In this document: positions 18,353-31,300 of the stretch, one piece after another
How positions within the stretch are numbered: position 1 is the first letter of the stretch
How the letters are laid out: every line of letters starts with the position of its first letter
Assembly: GCA_934045905.1 (NCBI GenBank)
Contig: OW203762.1
Location: 26,940,345-27,004,344, forward strand
From: Leuctra nigra
Lineage: Eukaryota; Arthropoda; Insecta; Plecoptera; Leuctridae
DNA: 64,000 nt
Direction: 5' to 3'
The notes under the pieces: generated by a model
The model's database searches: none
Seen by the model: the letters and a program-made list of their open reading frames with translations, nothing else
Told to the model about the DNA's origin: nothing
Program-made: the position numbers and the translations under genes

Positions 18353-21300
18353 ATGTTAAAAGTTTTCGAAGAAGTGCGAAAAAACGTTTCCTTCAAGAGC
18401 AAGGTTGTCCACATCGATTCTCCGCTCTCCAGACTTCATTATGCTGTTACTTTCGGCTTACTTCTTATATGCTGTGTACTTGTATGCAGCCAACAGTATA
18501 TTGGGGAACACATAAGATGCATCGCGGACAAAGGCGTAAACGAGAAGGTAAGCTCAATTTTACCACTTTCTCTTTGATTAGAAGAAAAATGATAAGTGTT
18601 TTTGAATGATATTGATAATAAAACTACTATTGCATCAGATTTTCAATGCAATAAAGTTGCTTATTACCTAACAGCCATCCTTTCACTCTGTAGAGAAACT
18701 AAAAACAAACTCCAAAAACTTAATGATCAGGGTGCAGTACATTTAGTTACTTTTTGACTAATCAATTTTGACAGCTAAAATAAAAATTATTTAATACAAA
18801 GCCAATAACTTGAGATCTTAATCAAGAATTTAATGGAAATTTGTAAAAATAGTAGGTAGGCCTACTTATAGTAGTTATATGGTTTATATTATGGAAGTAT
18901 TGTTTTTGCACTCTGCTGTGCATATTATAAATTAATATGCTAATTGTCTTGTATTGTCACTAGGTGATTGAGACGTTCTGCTTCTTCACCAGCACATTCA
19001 CGCTGGTACGACGCTCCAACGACACGGCGCACCCCGGTGTCGGGCCGATGAGCGACGATGAGCCTGTCGTACATCACGGCTACTACCAGTGGGTGCCGTT
19101 CATCTTGTTCGGGCAGGCACTGCTGTTCCGTCTGCCGAGATCCATCTGGAAGCGACTTGAAGGGGGAACGGTCAAGGCGATGGTCAATGGGTTCGAGTAC
19201 TTGGCTCTGGCTTCACGGGATTCTCCCACCAAGGTTAGTTATTGGGAGAGTATTTATTTGGGACTTTCACATTATGTTTATAACTTGAAAGTGGAAACCC
19301 ATACCATTTAAAATATACCATTTGAAAAAAAAAATATATGTGTGTAGTAACATTTCTGCTGACATTCTGTTAATAGAAAAATCTGACAATTTTATCTCGG
19401 AATTCTAAGTGGAAAAGACCAACTTCATATCTACCTGTTGTTATCTACTAGTACCAAGGAGGTTGTAGTTATATTCTTCTGGAGGGGACAACCGCTATAC
19501 CAGCCTACGCTACGGGCTTGAAGCCACTCCCAGCTAGCCGACACTCCTCCCAGGCGAAAAAACTCCTGGCAGAAAATCTCGCACGCGCGCTTACGAGTGC
19601 CGTTCCAAGAGTTCCAGTAATTTTTTTATTGCGCGCCAATGAATACACTTATAGGGAATTGCGGTATGTAACATTGCTTAAACTGAGGCTCCAAGGAATC
19701 ACCTCCCATTTTTCGATTCACTTTTTACACTTTCGGTGGCACACACTTAAAATATGTCTGGGAACGTTTGCTAAAGAACTCGGAATGCCCCAAAAAAAAG
19801 GTTTCTATTCAACTTGCTGTAACGTCGCAACTATTTGAAGTATCAAGAATCGAAAAATTGGAGGTGATTCCTTAGAGTTTCAGTTAAACAATGTTACAAA
19901 CCACCGCATCTCCCTAGAAGTGTATTCATGGCGCGCAATTAAAATATTCCTGGAACTCTTACAACTGCGCTCGTATGACCGCGTGCAACGTGACTCGTTG
20001 CTTGCCTGGAGTTTTTGGGGCGTGAGGCGAAATATGCCTGCAGAAAGTCGGCTTCGGTCCGCGCGGCGAATGGCCACTCCATGTATAACCTCATTGACTA
20101 GTACTTAGTACCGTCATGTGAGAATTTGTGGAAATTTTTCCCTACAAATGAGATTTTTTGATTATTTTTCCTGTACCTACTTTGTAATATACTGTAAATT
20201 GTGACTGGATTAAAATTAGTAATAAATAATTAAAAAAATTAAATCTTTCACTACTGACTTGAAATATCTCAACGCCTGCAGGTGGACAAGGTGACCGTGC
20301 CATCGGTCAAGGAGCGGGCGCAGAAGCTTGAGGCGGTGCGGACGGCCTTCTTGGACCGTTTGTACTACCATCGCAACTGGGCCAAGGGACTGGTGTTCTG
20401 CGAGATGTTGAATCTTGTCAACGTCGTGCTGCAGATCGTCCTCATGCACCATTTCCTCGGCGGACACTTCATGAACATGTTCGATGCCGACATGATGGAT
20501 ATCGTGTTTCCCAAGGTCAGTCGAGGAGCAAGCAACTGTTCCAGTTACAGTTTGTTCAAATCTTCTGTACAATGATTATGGTGGTGAAGATGGCAACGAA
20601 ATTATGTACTACTATGCTAGAACCAACACAACAAAATGAAAATCAGCTAGAACTAGGTGGCACATTCAAGTTAGCGGATTTTATTTGGAGTGTTTGGGTT
20701 GGCAAAGTGTGAATTCAGATGGAAGGTCTGGATGGTGCTGCTTATTTACACCCTAACGGCGTTGTAAGCGTAAATTGAACAGCCTGTATGTATACCCATG
20801 TGAACCAAATTAGCATTCCTGCTACTGGCTTATTTCTGTATTTGTTATAATTTTAATAACGGATTTGTAAGCATCTGGGGCTGGATTCACGAAAGGTATT
20901 ATCTTCTTATACATACTATCTTTTGATTTAATACCAAAAACACCATGTTAAATGAAAGATAATACCAAAGAGAGTATGTAGGTATTAGGAGATAATACTT
21001 TTTATGAATCTAGCCCCTGTGCATTATTTTTTATCATCATTGGTCAAATACACTAGACAGCTTGATTTCAACCATTACTCTGAACTGAATGTTGACATTT
21101 AATTTTTCGTTTACCTATATTTTCTTAACCCTTTAATTTCTTTCTACTTTCATAGTGCACTGAAACATAAAAGAAAGCTTTTAAATTTTAATGTTTAATC
21201 ATCCTCTTTTAGAAATTCCTGCTTTGCTATTACCTAGTACTTGCACTTCCTTCCTAATAACGAAAATGTGATGCTACTAAATAACTCTTTGAAATTTTCA

Positions 21301-24300
21301 TGATTACAATGTACAGTAAACCCTCTAGTCGAAGAATATCAAAATGAAATAGGCCATTTTGCTTCATCGGTCTTATGTCAAGCTAATTTTTTTATATGTT
21401 GTTCCTAACAGTCCAAAGTAACCACCATTCAAAATAAGTCAAAATAAAACCATCGGAACATGCCCAAAAAATTCACGAAAGCCAAAACGGGGGGCCAAAG
21501 ACGCAAGTGTTAAAACTGCTGCAGATCATTCAATTTCGGTCCAATTTTCTCCAAACAAAAACAGAAATGTTCAACATAATATTGTTAATCTGAAAAAAAA
21601 ATGAAGTTGACTAATTTTGGAAATTATATGGTCGATTTTTACAAAAAATTTACAAAACGGGGTACTCGAGGCAGTTTCGTTTCTTCCTGCGTCCGAGTTA
21701 CAACTCCGATTGAAAAATAATTTACATGATAAAATAGCTTGTTCTTTTGCAAACAAATTTGTCGCTTGAAGTTTGTCGGTACGCGAACTTCATCGCAATG
21801 TTTTTGCGTTTTACCGAAACTACTTCGCGCGCGAAGACGAGATTTCCCCCCCTCCTCCCACGCTAACGGCCATAAGAACCCAAGGCGAGCTGTCAAGTGT
21901 CTTGCGTCGCTCAGTGTTTCGTCACTCAGTCATGTTGTTTTAATCACAAATATTATTCGACTTATAGAAACTATATATCCAAATCATCAAATAACTTATT
22001 ATTACACCTACATGTTCTTCAACATTAATTACTATTAGTATTTATTATATCACCAGTAACTCTCAAACTATCTTGTCAACTGTTTCGAATCTTCTGTGTT
22101 TTTTTCTTATTATGTATACAGTCATTTCTTTTTATTGAAAGTTTGTTAGTTAGAATGTATTGAAGAAGATTTCAATATCAGCATTAAAATTGTTTAACCC
22201 ATTATTTCAAAATGATGCATTGTGTAATTGTTTTAATTATTGAAGTATAGTATTGTTTAATATTTATTTATATGTGTGCGTTCCATTTAAAATGAGTGTG
22301 AAGTATTTCTTTGCGAGAAATCGAGAATCTGCTAATTACATAATTATTCGTAAGTGCTGAAATGATAATCAATCCAAATATTAAGAAGGAACCTGCGAAA
22401 TAAAAACGCGCATCCTGACTGGGATTCGAATCCAGATCCTTTGGGTTACCGTCCCTATGATTAAATACACCGTCACTAAGTGAAAGATTCACTAAATTTC
22501 CACTAATTTTGTTTGTATATGTTTGGAAAAAGATAAATTATGATTCACTGAAGTTTTTGTAAGGTTGTTGCGGTAAGTTAGTATTATTTTATCAATTTTA
22601 TCTTGTGTAGATAGAGACGATGGAGAACATGTCGGTAGAGAAGTGAGCTTCAACACAATGCACAATTATTACAAACTCAAGTCACCCAATCAGTCGAGTA
22701 TGAGCGAAATGTTTGTGCAATTTGTAACCGAGTACAAGATCAAATTGATAAGCTCATCTAAATCACAATAAAAGAATGTACAACCCTATCGTTGAAACTA
22801 GTTGAGACTGACATGATGATGTATTCTCTAAAATTCTGCCACATAGTGTTGAACCAAATATCGACTAATTTCTTTTTAGATTACATGTTACTTATTGTAG
22901 GGTGAAGTTTGCAAAATAGATGGAAATGATCGAGAGAGAATCTTTTACATTGCCACTAAGCAAGCGATTGTCTCAACAGATGTTTCGATCTTGGGGTGGG
23001 ATTACATAAAATGATAACCTTCTTGTCACGGTGACAAGCTCTCATCTCAATGTTATTCACGGCCTTCTAGGGACTTGTCACCATGATAAGGAAGTTATCA
23101 TTTTATGTGTTTGCACCCTTGGATTGGAATATTCAGAGCTTCATCTGCAGCAATGTATAGGACAAAATGAACTTCGTAGATATTTATCGTTTCGTAGGTA
23201 AGAGCGGAACCCACTATCGATTAGAAAAACCTAAAACATACAGACGAAGTTTTAATTATAATATTTTGACTTATAAAAATAATATTTTCGCTGTTAACGT
23301 AAGATATACCACAGAGACTATAAAAATACATCAACCCCCTCAACTCAATAGACGATTCCATAAAATATCTGAGTGGCTCTGGTTTCTGAAATAATTCATG
23401 CAGTTTGATTTCCAGATAACTGTAGTGTGTAGCTCATTGTTGACACACTACAACAGGTAGGTGGAAATCAAACAGCAAGTGACATTTTCTTAGAAACCAG
23501 AGCCTCTCAGATACTTTATGGAATCGTCTATTAATCAAATTCAAATTCATTTGTTTACGCTTGTAAGCAATTCATTATTTTAAAATTCATTATTTATTTT
23601 GTATTCGTGTTTTCATTGGCATGTGTACCTACACATGATTGATGATTGACATGGGGACAATAAGATACTTGAGTACCGTATTAACTCGTGTATAAGACGC
23701 ACTCGTGTATAAGACGCACCCTTGTTTTGAGAAGTCAATTTTAAGAAAACACTTAGCATGCGTGTATAAGACGCAGTAAAATGATGAAAAACATTGTGTG
23801 TTTGTATACATGATATCCATCTAAATGTTGGTTTTCCAGCTAACTGAGCTATTTGAATGAAAATCACTGCCAACTTGTTGTAAACAAACAGTAATTTCCT
23901 GCTTCTGAGAAAGGGGGGGAGGGGAGTCTCTTCCCAGCAGCTGTTGTTTGCTCTAACAGGCGCGCACCTGCCTTTCCTCTGCATTCCAAAACAAACCAAA
24001 CTCCCCTCCTCCCCTTCCATTAAGATCGCCATTCAACAGTGTTTAGTCTATTTTATGTCTGTCAGAGTAATATTTTTCAGACGTAAACATATATTTTGTC
24101 TCCTGATCTAAATGCAAGAGAAAACATTTTGTTGCACACATTTAATATGTTAATAGTGTTGTGTCTAGACACAGTATGAGTAGTCCAGACAGAGTGAGAG
24201 GGAAAGGCAGAGATAGACAACATGTGGCAGTCTACCACAGCTCTGTTTACAAACATCCACCTTGGATTTACTGGGAAAAAAGCTTGGTATGCGTGTATAA

Positions 24301-27300
24301 GACGCAGGGCTGTTTTCAGAATCAAAATATTGACATATAATTGCGTCTTATACACGAGTTAATACGGTATATATTGGCTTATTTGAATTTTCTGGCAATA
24401 ATAGCAGTACCGAAAAGTATAGAACATTACAGATTACACTTAAAATCTATGGCCAATAATCCGAATAAGACCACTAAAATCCTTCATAAATTCTTTAGAA
24501 AAATAAAATTCTTAGATTCTTTAGATTCTAAAAACAATTATTCCTTCTAAAATTGGGCATGTATTAATAATTTAATTTCCTATTTTAAAATTTTATTTGA
24601 AATACAAAATAATTTGACATACAAAAAAAATAAGAAGGTACAGTGTTAAATGTGCAGAATAACATCAACTGTAGGTAAAAGAACTACACTAGAATGTGTC
24701 CTGCATGTAAATTGTACTTCGTGACAATGTTTCAGGTAATATAAAAAATAAAATAACCGATTATTTAACACTTATAAATTCACATATCTCACACCCCGTT
24801 GCCACTTTTCTGTGATATAAGTAAACATTAATGTGCGCAATATAACCTCGTCGTTGACGCGCCGTTAAACAATAATAATCTAATCTAAAAAATAATTTTA
24901 AAAGATAATTTGGCAATACACTGACTTTTATTGATCTTAATTAAATTCATATAATAAACTTCTAATGCTCAGAATCACTATCAATAAATTCACAAAAAGT
25001 GTATTATTATACCTCCAAGGAGGTATCTTGTAATTTCACATAAGTTATGTGTTATTAATCACCCATGAAGAGACAAAGCACTAAACGCGATCCATAAACT
25101 GTCCATTGCGCAAGCCACTTGAGAGCTCGCCTTGGTTTCTTATGGCCGTTAGCGTGGGAGGAGGGGGGGAAATCTTGTCTTCGCGCGCGAAGTAGTTTGG
25201 GTAAAACGCAAAAACATTGCGATGAAGTTCGCGTACCGACAAACTTCAAGCGACAAATTTGTTTGCAAAAGAACAAGCTATTTTATCATGTAAATTATTT
25301 TTCAATCGGAGTTGTAACTCGAACGCAGGAAGAAACAAAACTGCCTCGAGTACCCCGTTTTGTAAATTTTTTGTAAAAATCGACCATATAATTTCCAAAA
25401 TTGGTCAACTTCAATTTTTTTTCAGATTAACAATATTATGTTGAACATTTCTGTTTTTGTTTGGAGAAAATTGGACCGAAATTGAATGATCTGCAGCAGT
25501 TTTAACACTTGCGTCTTTGGCCCCCCGTTTTGGCTTTCGTGAATTTTTTGGGCATGTTCCGATGGTTTTATTTTGACTTATTTTGAATGGTGGTTACTTT
25601 GGACTGTTAGGGACAACATATAAAAAAATTAGCTTGACATAAGACCGATGAAGCAAACTTCGTTATTTGACGAGATAGCCGTCTGATAATCCTAGACTAC
25701 TCGTTATTACGAACTCGGATAATTCGAATTTAGGGGTAAATTCGAACTAGGTGTCTGGTCCCAGTCGTCAAAATAGGCTTTTACATGTTAAATCATTTTT
25801 ATAAATCGAACTTTAGCTTATTTCGAAATTCTAACTGAATTTTGGTCCCAGCCCATATTATTCCTTGCATTGACAGTTGTTTTAATTCGAACTTTGCAAA
25901 AGGAATGATAAAATAATCGCGAACAAACTACGAAAAAACAACACGCAAAACAAAACTCAATCTTCAATGGTGTCCGTCAAGACTCACTCATGTCAAACTC
26001 ATTTTAGTGATGGGCGATTCAAATTGATTTTTCTTGAAAATCGATTTTTTGCTTTCGATTTCATCGATTTTTTGTTCGATTTTCTGCGTTTTGATTAATA
26101 GGTGGATCGATTATTCCAGGCTGATTTTCAAGATGGCGTCATTATGTGTAAAATTTACATAAATTTGATAAAATACACGCCAACAAGAAGGTTTTTGTTG
26201 CCAAATTTTGATTCGATTTTACCAAAAATATATTTTTGGCTGGCGATATGTAAACAGCCGAGCATAAAACGAACAATCTGAGCTCATGGTCACTGTTTTG
26301 CTCCCGTGCAGTGTCAAACCCATGCCTTTTGCATAGGAAAAAGTAGGCTTTGTTTTTCAATTCGATTAATCGATTTTTTCTTCTGATTATCGATTAAATC
26401 GATTCGAATTTTTCAGATCGATTTAATCTGCATTGATTATTTAACTTGGATTGCCCATCACTACATTTCCAAGAGAATCTGGCTTGCAGGTTGGCAAAAC
26501 TGCTCTTGTTACAGGTTTGCCAACCCCACTTTTTTTATTCCACAGGCGGGAAATATTCAAACTTCATTAAAATGCATCAATTTGTTTTTGCATTAATTAT
26601 ATATTTCGAACTTTAAAAAATTCGAACTCGGATTTTTTGGGTCCCCTTGAATTCGAATTAACGAGGGTTTACTGTACTTTATTGTCTGAAGGAAGGATTT
26701 ATTCAGCCACAGTTTGACTGACTGCATCATTATTTTAGTTGAATGTAACATGCTCGCCCCCAGGTGACTAAATGTACATTCCACAAATACGGTCCATCTG
26801 GCTCAATCCAGCGACATGACGCTCTCTGCGTGATGGCCTTGAATGTCATAAACGAGAAGATCTACTTCGTCCTCTGGTACTGGTTTCTCTTCCTCTTCTG
26901 CGCAACAAGTCTCGGACTGCTCTATCGTCTTGCGTCTCTTCTATTCTACAGTACTAGTCCAGCATTTAACAGGTGAGAGTCATAACTCATCGTTTTGTCA
27001 TTCGAGTTAGCTTTCAGGTGTGAAATCTGGAAGTTCCATATTTCCAGATCTAAAGCGAGGAATCATTAAATTAATATAGCAAACGAATAATGAAGTATTT
27101 TTTTCATCATACAGACTTTCAAAAATTGGTATGCTTCGTATTTGATTCAATATGATAGTTAATAGTTATACTACTTTATTGAGAAAGACAATGTACGAAA
27201 TTCTTATATTAATTATTAATCAAACAGTTTCTGAGATATTATAGTTTAGTTTGTAATAGTGATATAATTTAGAAGCTTCCTCTTCAGTGACATTAAACTC

Positions 27301-27795
27301 AGCATTAAGATGTGCGTACTAAATTGGAGCGTGACCCTTTCCATAGGTACGTTATTCAGTGGTAGTACAATCATTTAAAAATGAAGTTGTGTCAAGGTTG
27401 GACTGCTGTAAAAAGAAATCTGACATCAATCAAAAGCTGTATTCTTTTCATCTTTGAGAAAATTTCAAGCTTATCTAGGTATATTATACACATTGAGTTT
27501 AATGCTTTCACTGATGGGTGGAATGGTTTATCGCAGGTTGACCTTCAACATGTCCAGCCCAGTGACGCTGGACCCGATCAGCTTGCAGCGAGTGACAGAG
27601 AGGTGTGGCTACTCCGGATGGCTCCTCCTACACTACTTGGCCATGAGCATGGACGGATTTGTCTTCAGAGAGCTGCTCAGAGGTCTGGCGTTGAAACTTG
27701 ACAAGTGCAGTCCGGCGCCGACACTCGACGAGCTGGGAAGTTCCGAGGAGGTGCCTCTGAAGAGTCGGGATGCCGAGGTATTCAAGGATGAATAG
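18353..27795 (+). CDS. Innexin (invertebrate gap-junction channel)
   Basis: Exons 18353-18547, 18964-19233, 20282-20515, 26764-26972 and 27537-27795 give 388 residues. Innexins form plasma-membrane gap-junction channels with four membrane spans. Visible: TM1 (LHYAVTFGLLLICCVLVCS), extracellular loop 1 with two Cys (HIRC...ETFC) and YIGEHI, the innexin signature YYQWVPF before TM2, TM3 (VFCEMLNLVNVVLQIVL), loop 2 Cys (KCTFHKYGPSGS...ALCV), NEKIYFVLWYWF entering TM4, and a cytoplasmic tail ending VFKDE. The first three introns are phase 0 and each follows AAG and precedes GTG. The sequence is divergent from Inx1, Inx2, Inx3 and ShakB as I know them, so I do not assign a subtype. Confidence 0.94.
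19480..20098. repeat. Large foldback repeat in innexin intron 2
   Basis: Arms of roughly 220-250 bp (left up to about 19715, right from about 19850) are diverged inverted repeats. Matching pieces include CCAAGGAATCACCTCC with GGAGGTGATTCCTT and ATTGCGCGCCA with TGGCGCGCAAT. Short apparent ORFs inside are incidental. Family unknown. Confidence 0.65.
20877..21017. mobile_element. MITE of the GGGGCTGGATTCACGAAA family, copy A (141 bp)
   Basis: Ends GGGGCTGGATTCACGAAA and its diverged complement, with the interior TTTAATACCAAAAACACCAT. A same-length copy in opposite orientation is at 34741-34881 and a third, interrupted copy spans 36755-41768. No coding capacity. Confidence 0.8.
22400..22495 (-). 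repeat. tRNA-derived SINE-like element, copy 1
   Basis: On the minus strand a B-box GGATTCGAATCCC (22421-22433) follows GGTAACCCAAAGGATCT and is followed by CAGTCAGGATGCGCG and a T5 run (22402-22406), a pol III-type terminator. The same core recurs at 42700-42790. Not an intact tRNA. Confidence 0.55.
23004..23108. repeat. Hairpin, 105 bp
   Basis: Arms ACATAAAATGATAAC and complement, with internal CTTGTCAC...GTGACAAG pairing. Nested within the 5.4-kb composite in innexin intron 3. Confidence 0.65.
23349..23532. repeat. Hairpin, 184 bp
   Basis: Arms AATAGACGATTCCA and complement continue through CTGAGTGGCTCTGGTTTCT-like inverted sequence. Foldback MITE within innexin intron 3. Confidence 0.65.
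23674..24369. mobile_element. TIR element with GTGTATAAGACGCAC ends
   Basis: Ends TACCGTATTAACTCG and CGAGTTAATACGGTA, with TA flanks, followed inside by GTGTATAAGACGCAC, which is repeated several times internally. This matches the style of mariner/Tigger-derived MITEs. About 690 bp; no transposase frame. Nested in innexin intron 3. Confidence 0.75.
26005..26463. mobile_element. TIR element with TAGTGATGGGC ends
   Basis: Ends TAGTGATGGGC and GCCCATCACTA, flanked by a 5-bp duplication CATTT (26000-26004 and 26464-26468). The interior is rich in ATCGATTTTT repeats. A non-autonomous DNA transposon nested in innexin intron 3; superfamily undecided. Confidence 0.7.
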
Positions 27796-28372
27796 CAGTT
27801 TGCAATACTAGTGAACATCTGGAGGAAATGGTCCGACCTCACCACTTTGGTATTTATAAGACCAGAGGTGCTGAGCACGACTCTCAGCAAAATGATGATT
27901 AAATTGTATCTCAAATTGTGTCGGAAAATTCAGAATTCCCATATATTAGGTAACCATAAAAAAATACTATACCTAATTAGTAATTAAGTATGTGAGATAT
28001 AAAATGAACAATTCTACAAGCATAATTACATACTTGACATGATGGGCTCTACTATGAGATCAGGGACCTGTTTAAATATATTTTCAAACCATTTTATAAT
28101 TTTTTTTATTTCATGAACTACATTAATTTTATTTTGGTAGTTCTGGTTCTACCATAAAATCATGTTGCTTACGTCACTGTTTATCTCATTTCGGAGTACA
28201 AATGAGGTTCTAACTTCAGTTTCGAGAGAAGTTAAGGGTTTTTAAGATGTAATATTAAGTGTAGGTATGTAGTTTAAGTTTTTATTTCACAAATTGTTGA
28301 TATTTACATTCTTAAGAAATATAATATATATTGAAACATTTGAACTTATCAGGAAAAAGAAGTATCTTCATT
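27796..28372. other. Spacer between convergent innexin and odorant receptor
   Basis: About 580 bp of AT-rich DNA that must hold both 3' UTRs. Nothing else recognised. Confidence 0.5.
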
Positions 28373-31300
28373 TTATTCTTGATAACTCCCTTTGATTTTC
28401 TGTCCTTTAATGAGTCTGTTCCCAACCATGTGAAGGTAATATGAACATCGACATATCTGAAAATAAGATTGTTTGAAATGATCATAGGTGGTCTAGTTCT
28501 TAGATTTGTTGTCGTAGATCAATTTAATGTACCATTCTGAATATAGTCATGGAAAGCGGTAAACCTCCAGCATAGATAGAGACCGGCTCATTGGCTCGCG
28601 AAAGAATAATCTTCATGGAACGTTTGAAGCTCGCCGAAGTTCCGAACCAATCACTATTGTACAACGCATCTCCCACCAGCGCACTCTGAAAGTGATTGTT
28701 AGCCATTCAATCTCAAGTTGTATGTCGATACCTTAGACGCTGACACAAGACCTCCATAACAAAATTTGAGGATCAGAATAACGGGAAATCCAAGGGGATT
28801 ACTTTTCGCCTTATCTCTCATGCTTTTAGAGGGTCATTTCATTGACTTACAGATTCAAGGTTTTGCAGTAGGGAAGAGCTATTTATTAGAAAACTTTATT
28901 GTAATAAATTTTTTTTTTGACAATGTGCACGAGGTTTTGTGTCCAAGATATCGATGTGTCTTTCTTGTAGAGGTACTGTAACTTAAGTATATATGTACCT
29001 GAAAACTGGAACTGTGTTTGGCATTTGCAATAGGTATAATAACACAATATTTTTGAATGTAAAGAATGCATGTCAACTAACTACCCTATCTATTCAAATT
29101 CGAATATTCGTTTTTCCAAAAATTTACGGAATACTTTGGTTAAATCAAATATTTGCACACCCCTACTTCTAAGGCTAAGTTTCTGTTACCTGATTGGTTA
29201 ATTGTTGTCCAAACCAGCAGAACATAAACAGTTCCAGAACACAGCCGTAAATTAGGCCGACCAGAGTCATCACCTTGCTGTCAAATGATTTCGACTGAAA
29301 TAACAGAAGAACAATTCTTTGTGACTCGAAAATAGTATGTTATCCCTGTTCCCCTATCTAGAGAGTGATAAAATATTTCCTAATGAGAGGTAAAGTTTAT
29401 GTAGTCACTAGTCGTGAATTTTGACAAATAGGAGTTCATCTATTTGCTAGAAGTCACTTTGGCTTTCATGGGATGACCTTGGGTTTGCGCGGTGTCTTCA
29501 TACATTTGCCAGATTCCCATAATTTTCCTTTAAATGCATTCTAGATTTGTGTATCAAAATAATATTAAGACCAACTTGCCAAGGACCACTGATTATTGAT
29601 TAAGTCAAATTTCTAAAGACTTCACCGTCATAGTAGGTGACAAGCAGTCGAGCCTACTGTACCGATATTGATCTCAGATCTCCTTTGTAATGTAATACGA
29701 ATAGAATACCACACGATTTATTTGCTTTGCTATCATTTTTAGTTCCTAATTTCCTACAGCATGTTTCTTGTAATATTTTGTACTCACTAGAGTAGTGGCA
29801 TGAAGTGCAGCCAATCCAATGCCAATGTTGCATGACACTTGATATAAGAGCACTTCATACATTATTGACCCCAAGTCATTAGTGAGACTGAAAGTAGAAA
29901 GGAGAACATTTCTTTGTATTTGTAACAGTGAGTGAGCATTACAATTTAAAATATAGGTAATTTTGTTTCATATAAATAGTTTGCTTGAGCAGTTACATGG
30001 GGGATTGGAAATAAGGAACGCAGCCAGCTGGAGGCAGCGGAGATGAAATTCCTACGAAGTGTGAAGGGAGTAACAAAGATGGACAGGTTGAGAAGCCGTT
30101 GTATTAGGAAGGAGCTGGGAGTGGAAAGTTTGAGCTACAAGATGGGTAGAGAGAGATTGCGTGGGTTTGGACACATGAAAAGAATGGATCTCAAGAGAAT
30201 ACCAAGACAGGAGTTTGAAGAAACAGTGGTGGGAAGAAGAAGAGTGGGGAGACCAAGAGAGAAGTGGAGTGGTCTTATCAGAGAAGACGTGGAGGACAGG
30301 CAGCAAAGGTGGCAGAAAGTGGAAGCAGATAAGTGGTGGGAGGACAGGAGGATCTGGAGGGAGCTGGTGGAGAAGTTGGAGGAAGGTGACGAGGATGAAG
30401 AAGAGGAGGAGGATGAAACGTCAGGCCTGGCCAGCCGATTTGGAAGAGATCCGAGGCCCTAGACCCAGTGGGAGCTCCCACTGTCTGACCTGACAACATT
30501 GTCGGAACCAGAAGAAGATTATTATTTATAAATAGTGGTTGTGGGGAGGGGTAGACCCAGGGGACCTATTTTCGACATCATTCGAGACAAACTTCATACG
30601 GATTCACGTCCGCCTGACGTCAGATCAAACAAAATAATGAATTTGCGTGTCAGATTGAATGCTGTTTCGTTGGGTATGACGCCACGCTCGATTATACGAG
30701 CACTCAAACGATCTCGAAAATAGGGACCCAGGGGGCATTGGTTTGGGGAGTCTGGTGGGAGGGCTAGTCACTAATGGAATTGGAGCGGGAGGGGGAGGTA
30801 GTCGCCTTGAGGGCCGGCCTGAGGCCAGATGAATATTTTATTGATACTTTCTTTGTCTTGATATATAACATTTTCTTACCTTATTAACCTGCAGTGTTGC
30901 CTTACACATTCTCTCAGTCCTTCCTCCAACTTTTTCTGCTCCGCGATTGAGCTGACATTTTTTTTCTTCACACGTCTCGAAATATATTTGACCGAATTAC
31001 CGTGAGCAATACTCTTGGTCTCTGATGTTACTTTTTCGTTTTGTTGTGGTTTAAGATTCTCTAATTCCATCTGTAGAACTTTGAATTGTGCAGTCACATG
31101 GCCAATCAAAGTCACAAGTATGTTGTCGGTAAAACCAATTACTGTAAGATCAATGGCTTGCGTGATAGATACAAATATCAGAACTGCTTCAAATATTGGA
31201 ACTGGCTGAATATCAATTATGAACCATTTGCTAGAGGGGATTAGTAAATTCATAAGTTTTCCTCTTGCGTCGAGTGAAAAGGGTATGAGCTACAACCACT

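Larger units (their letters stand above)
21312..26676. mobile_element. 5.4-kb TIR composite in innexin intron 3
   Basis: The outer ends are TACAGTAAACCCTC (21312) and its complement ending 26676, with TA at each edge. This is the layout of pogo/Tigger-like Tc1-mariner elements; near the right end runs of TTCGAA-type sequence also suit that group. Inside, two inverted arms of about 545 bp (about 21355-21905 and 25120-25660) are highly similar. The interior holds further nested repeats: hairpins at 23004-23108 and 23349-23532, TIR elements at 23674-24369 and 26005-26463, and a SINE-like piece at about 22400-22490. No transposase frame was found. Confidence 0.65.
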
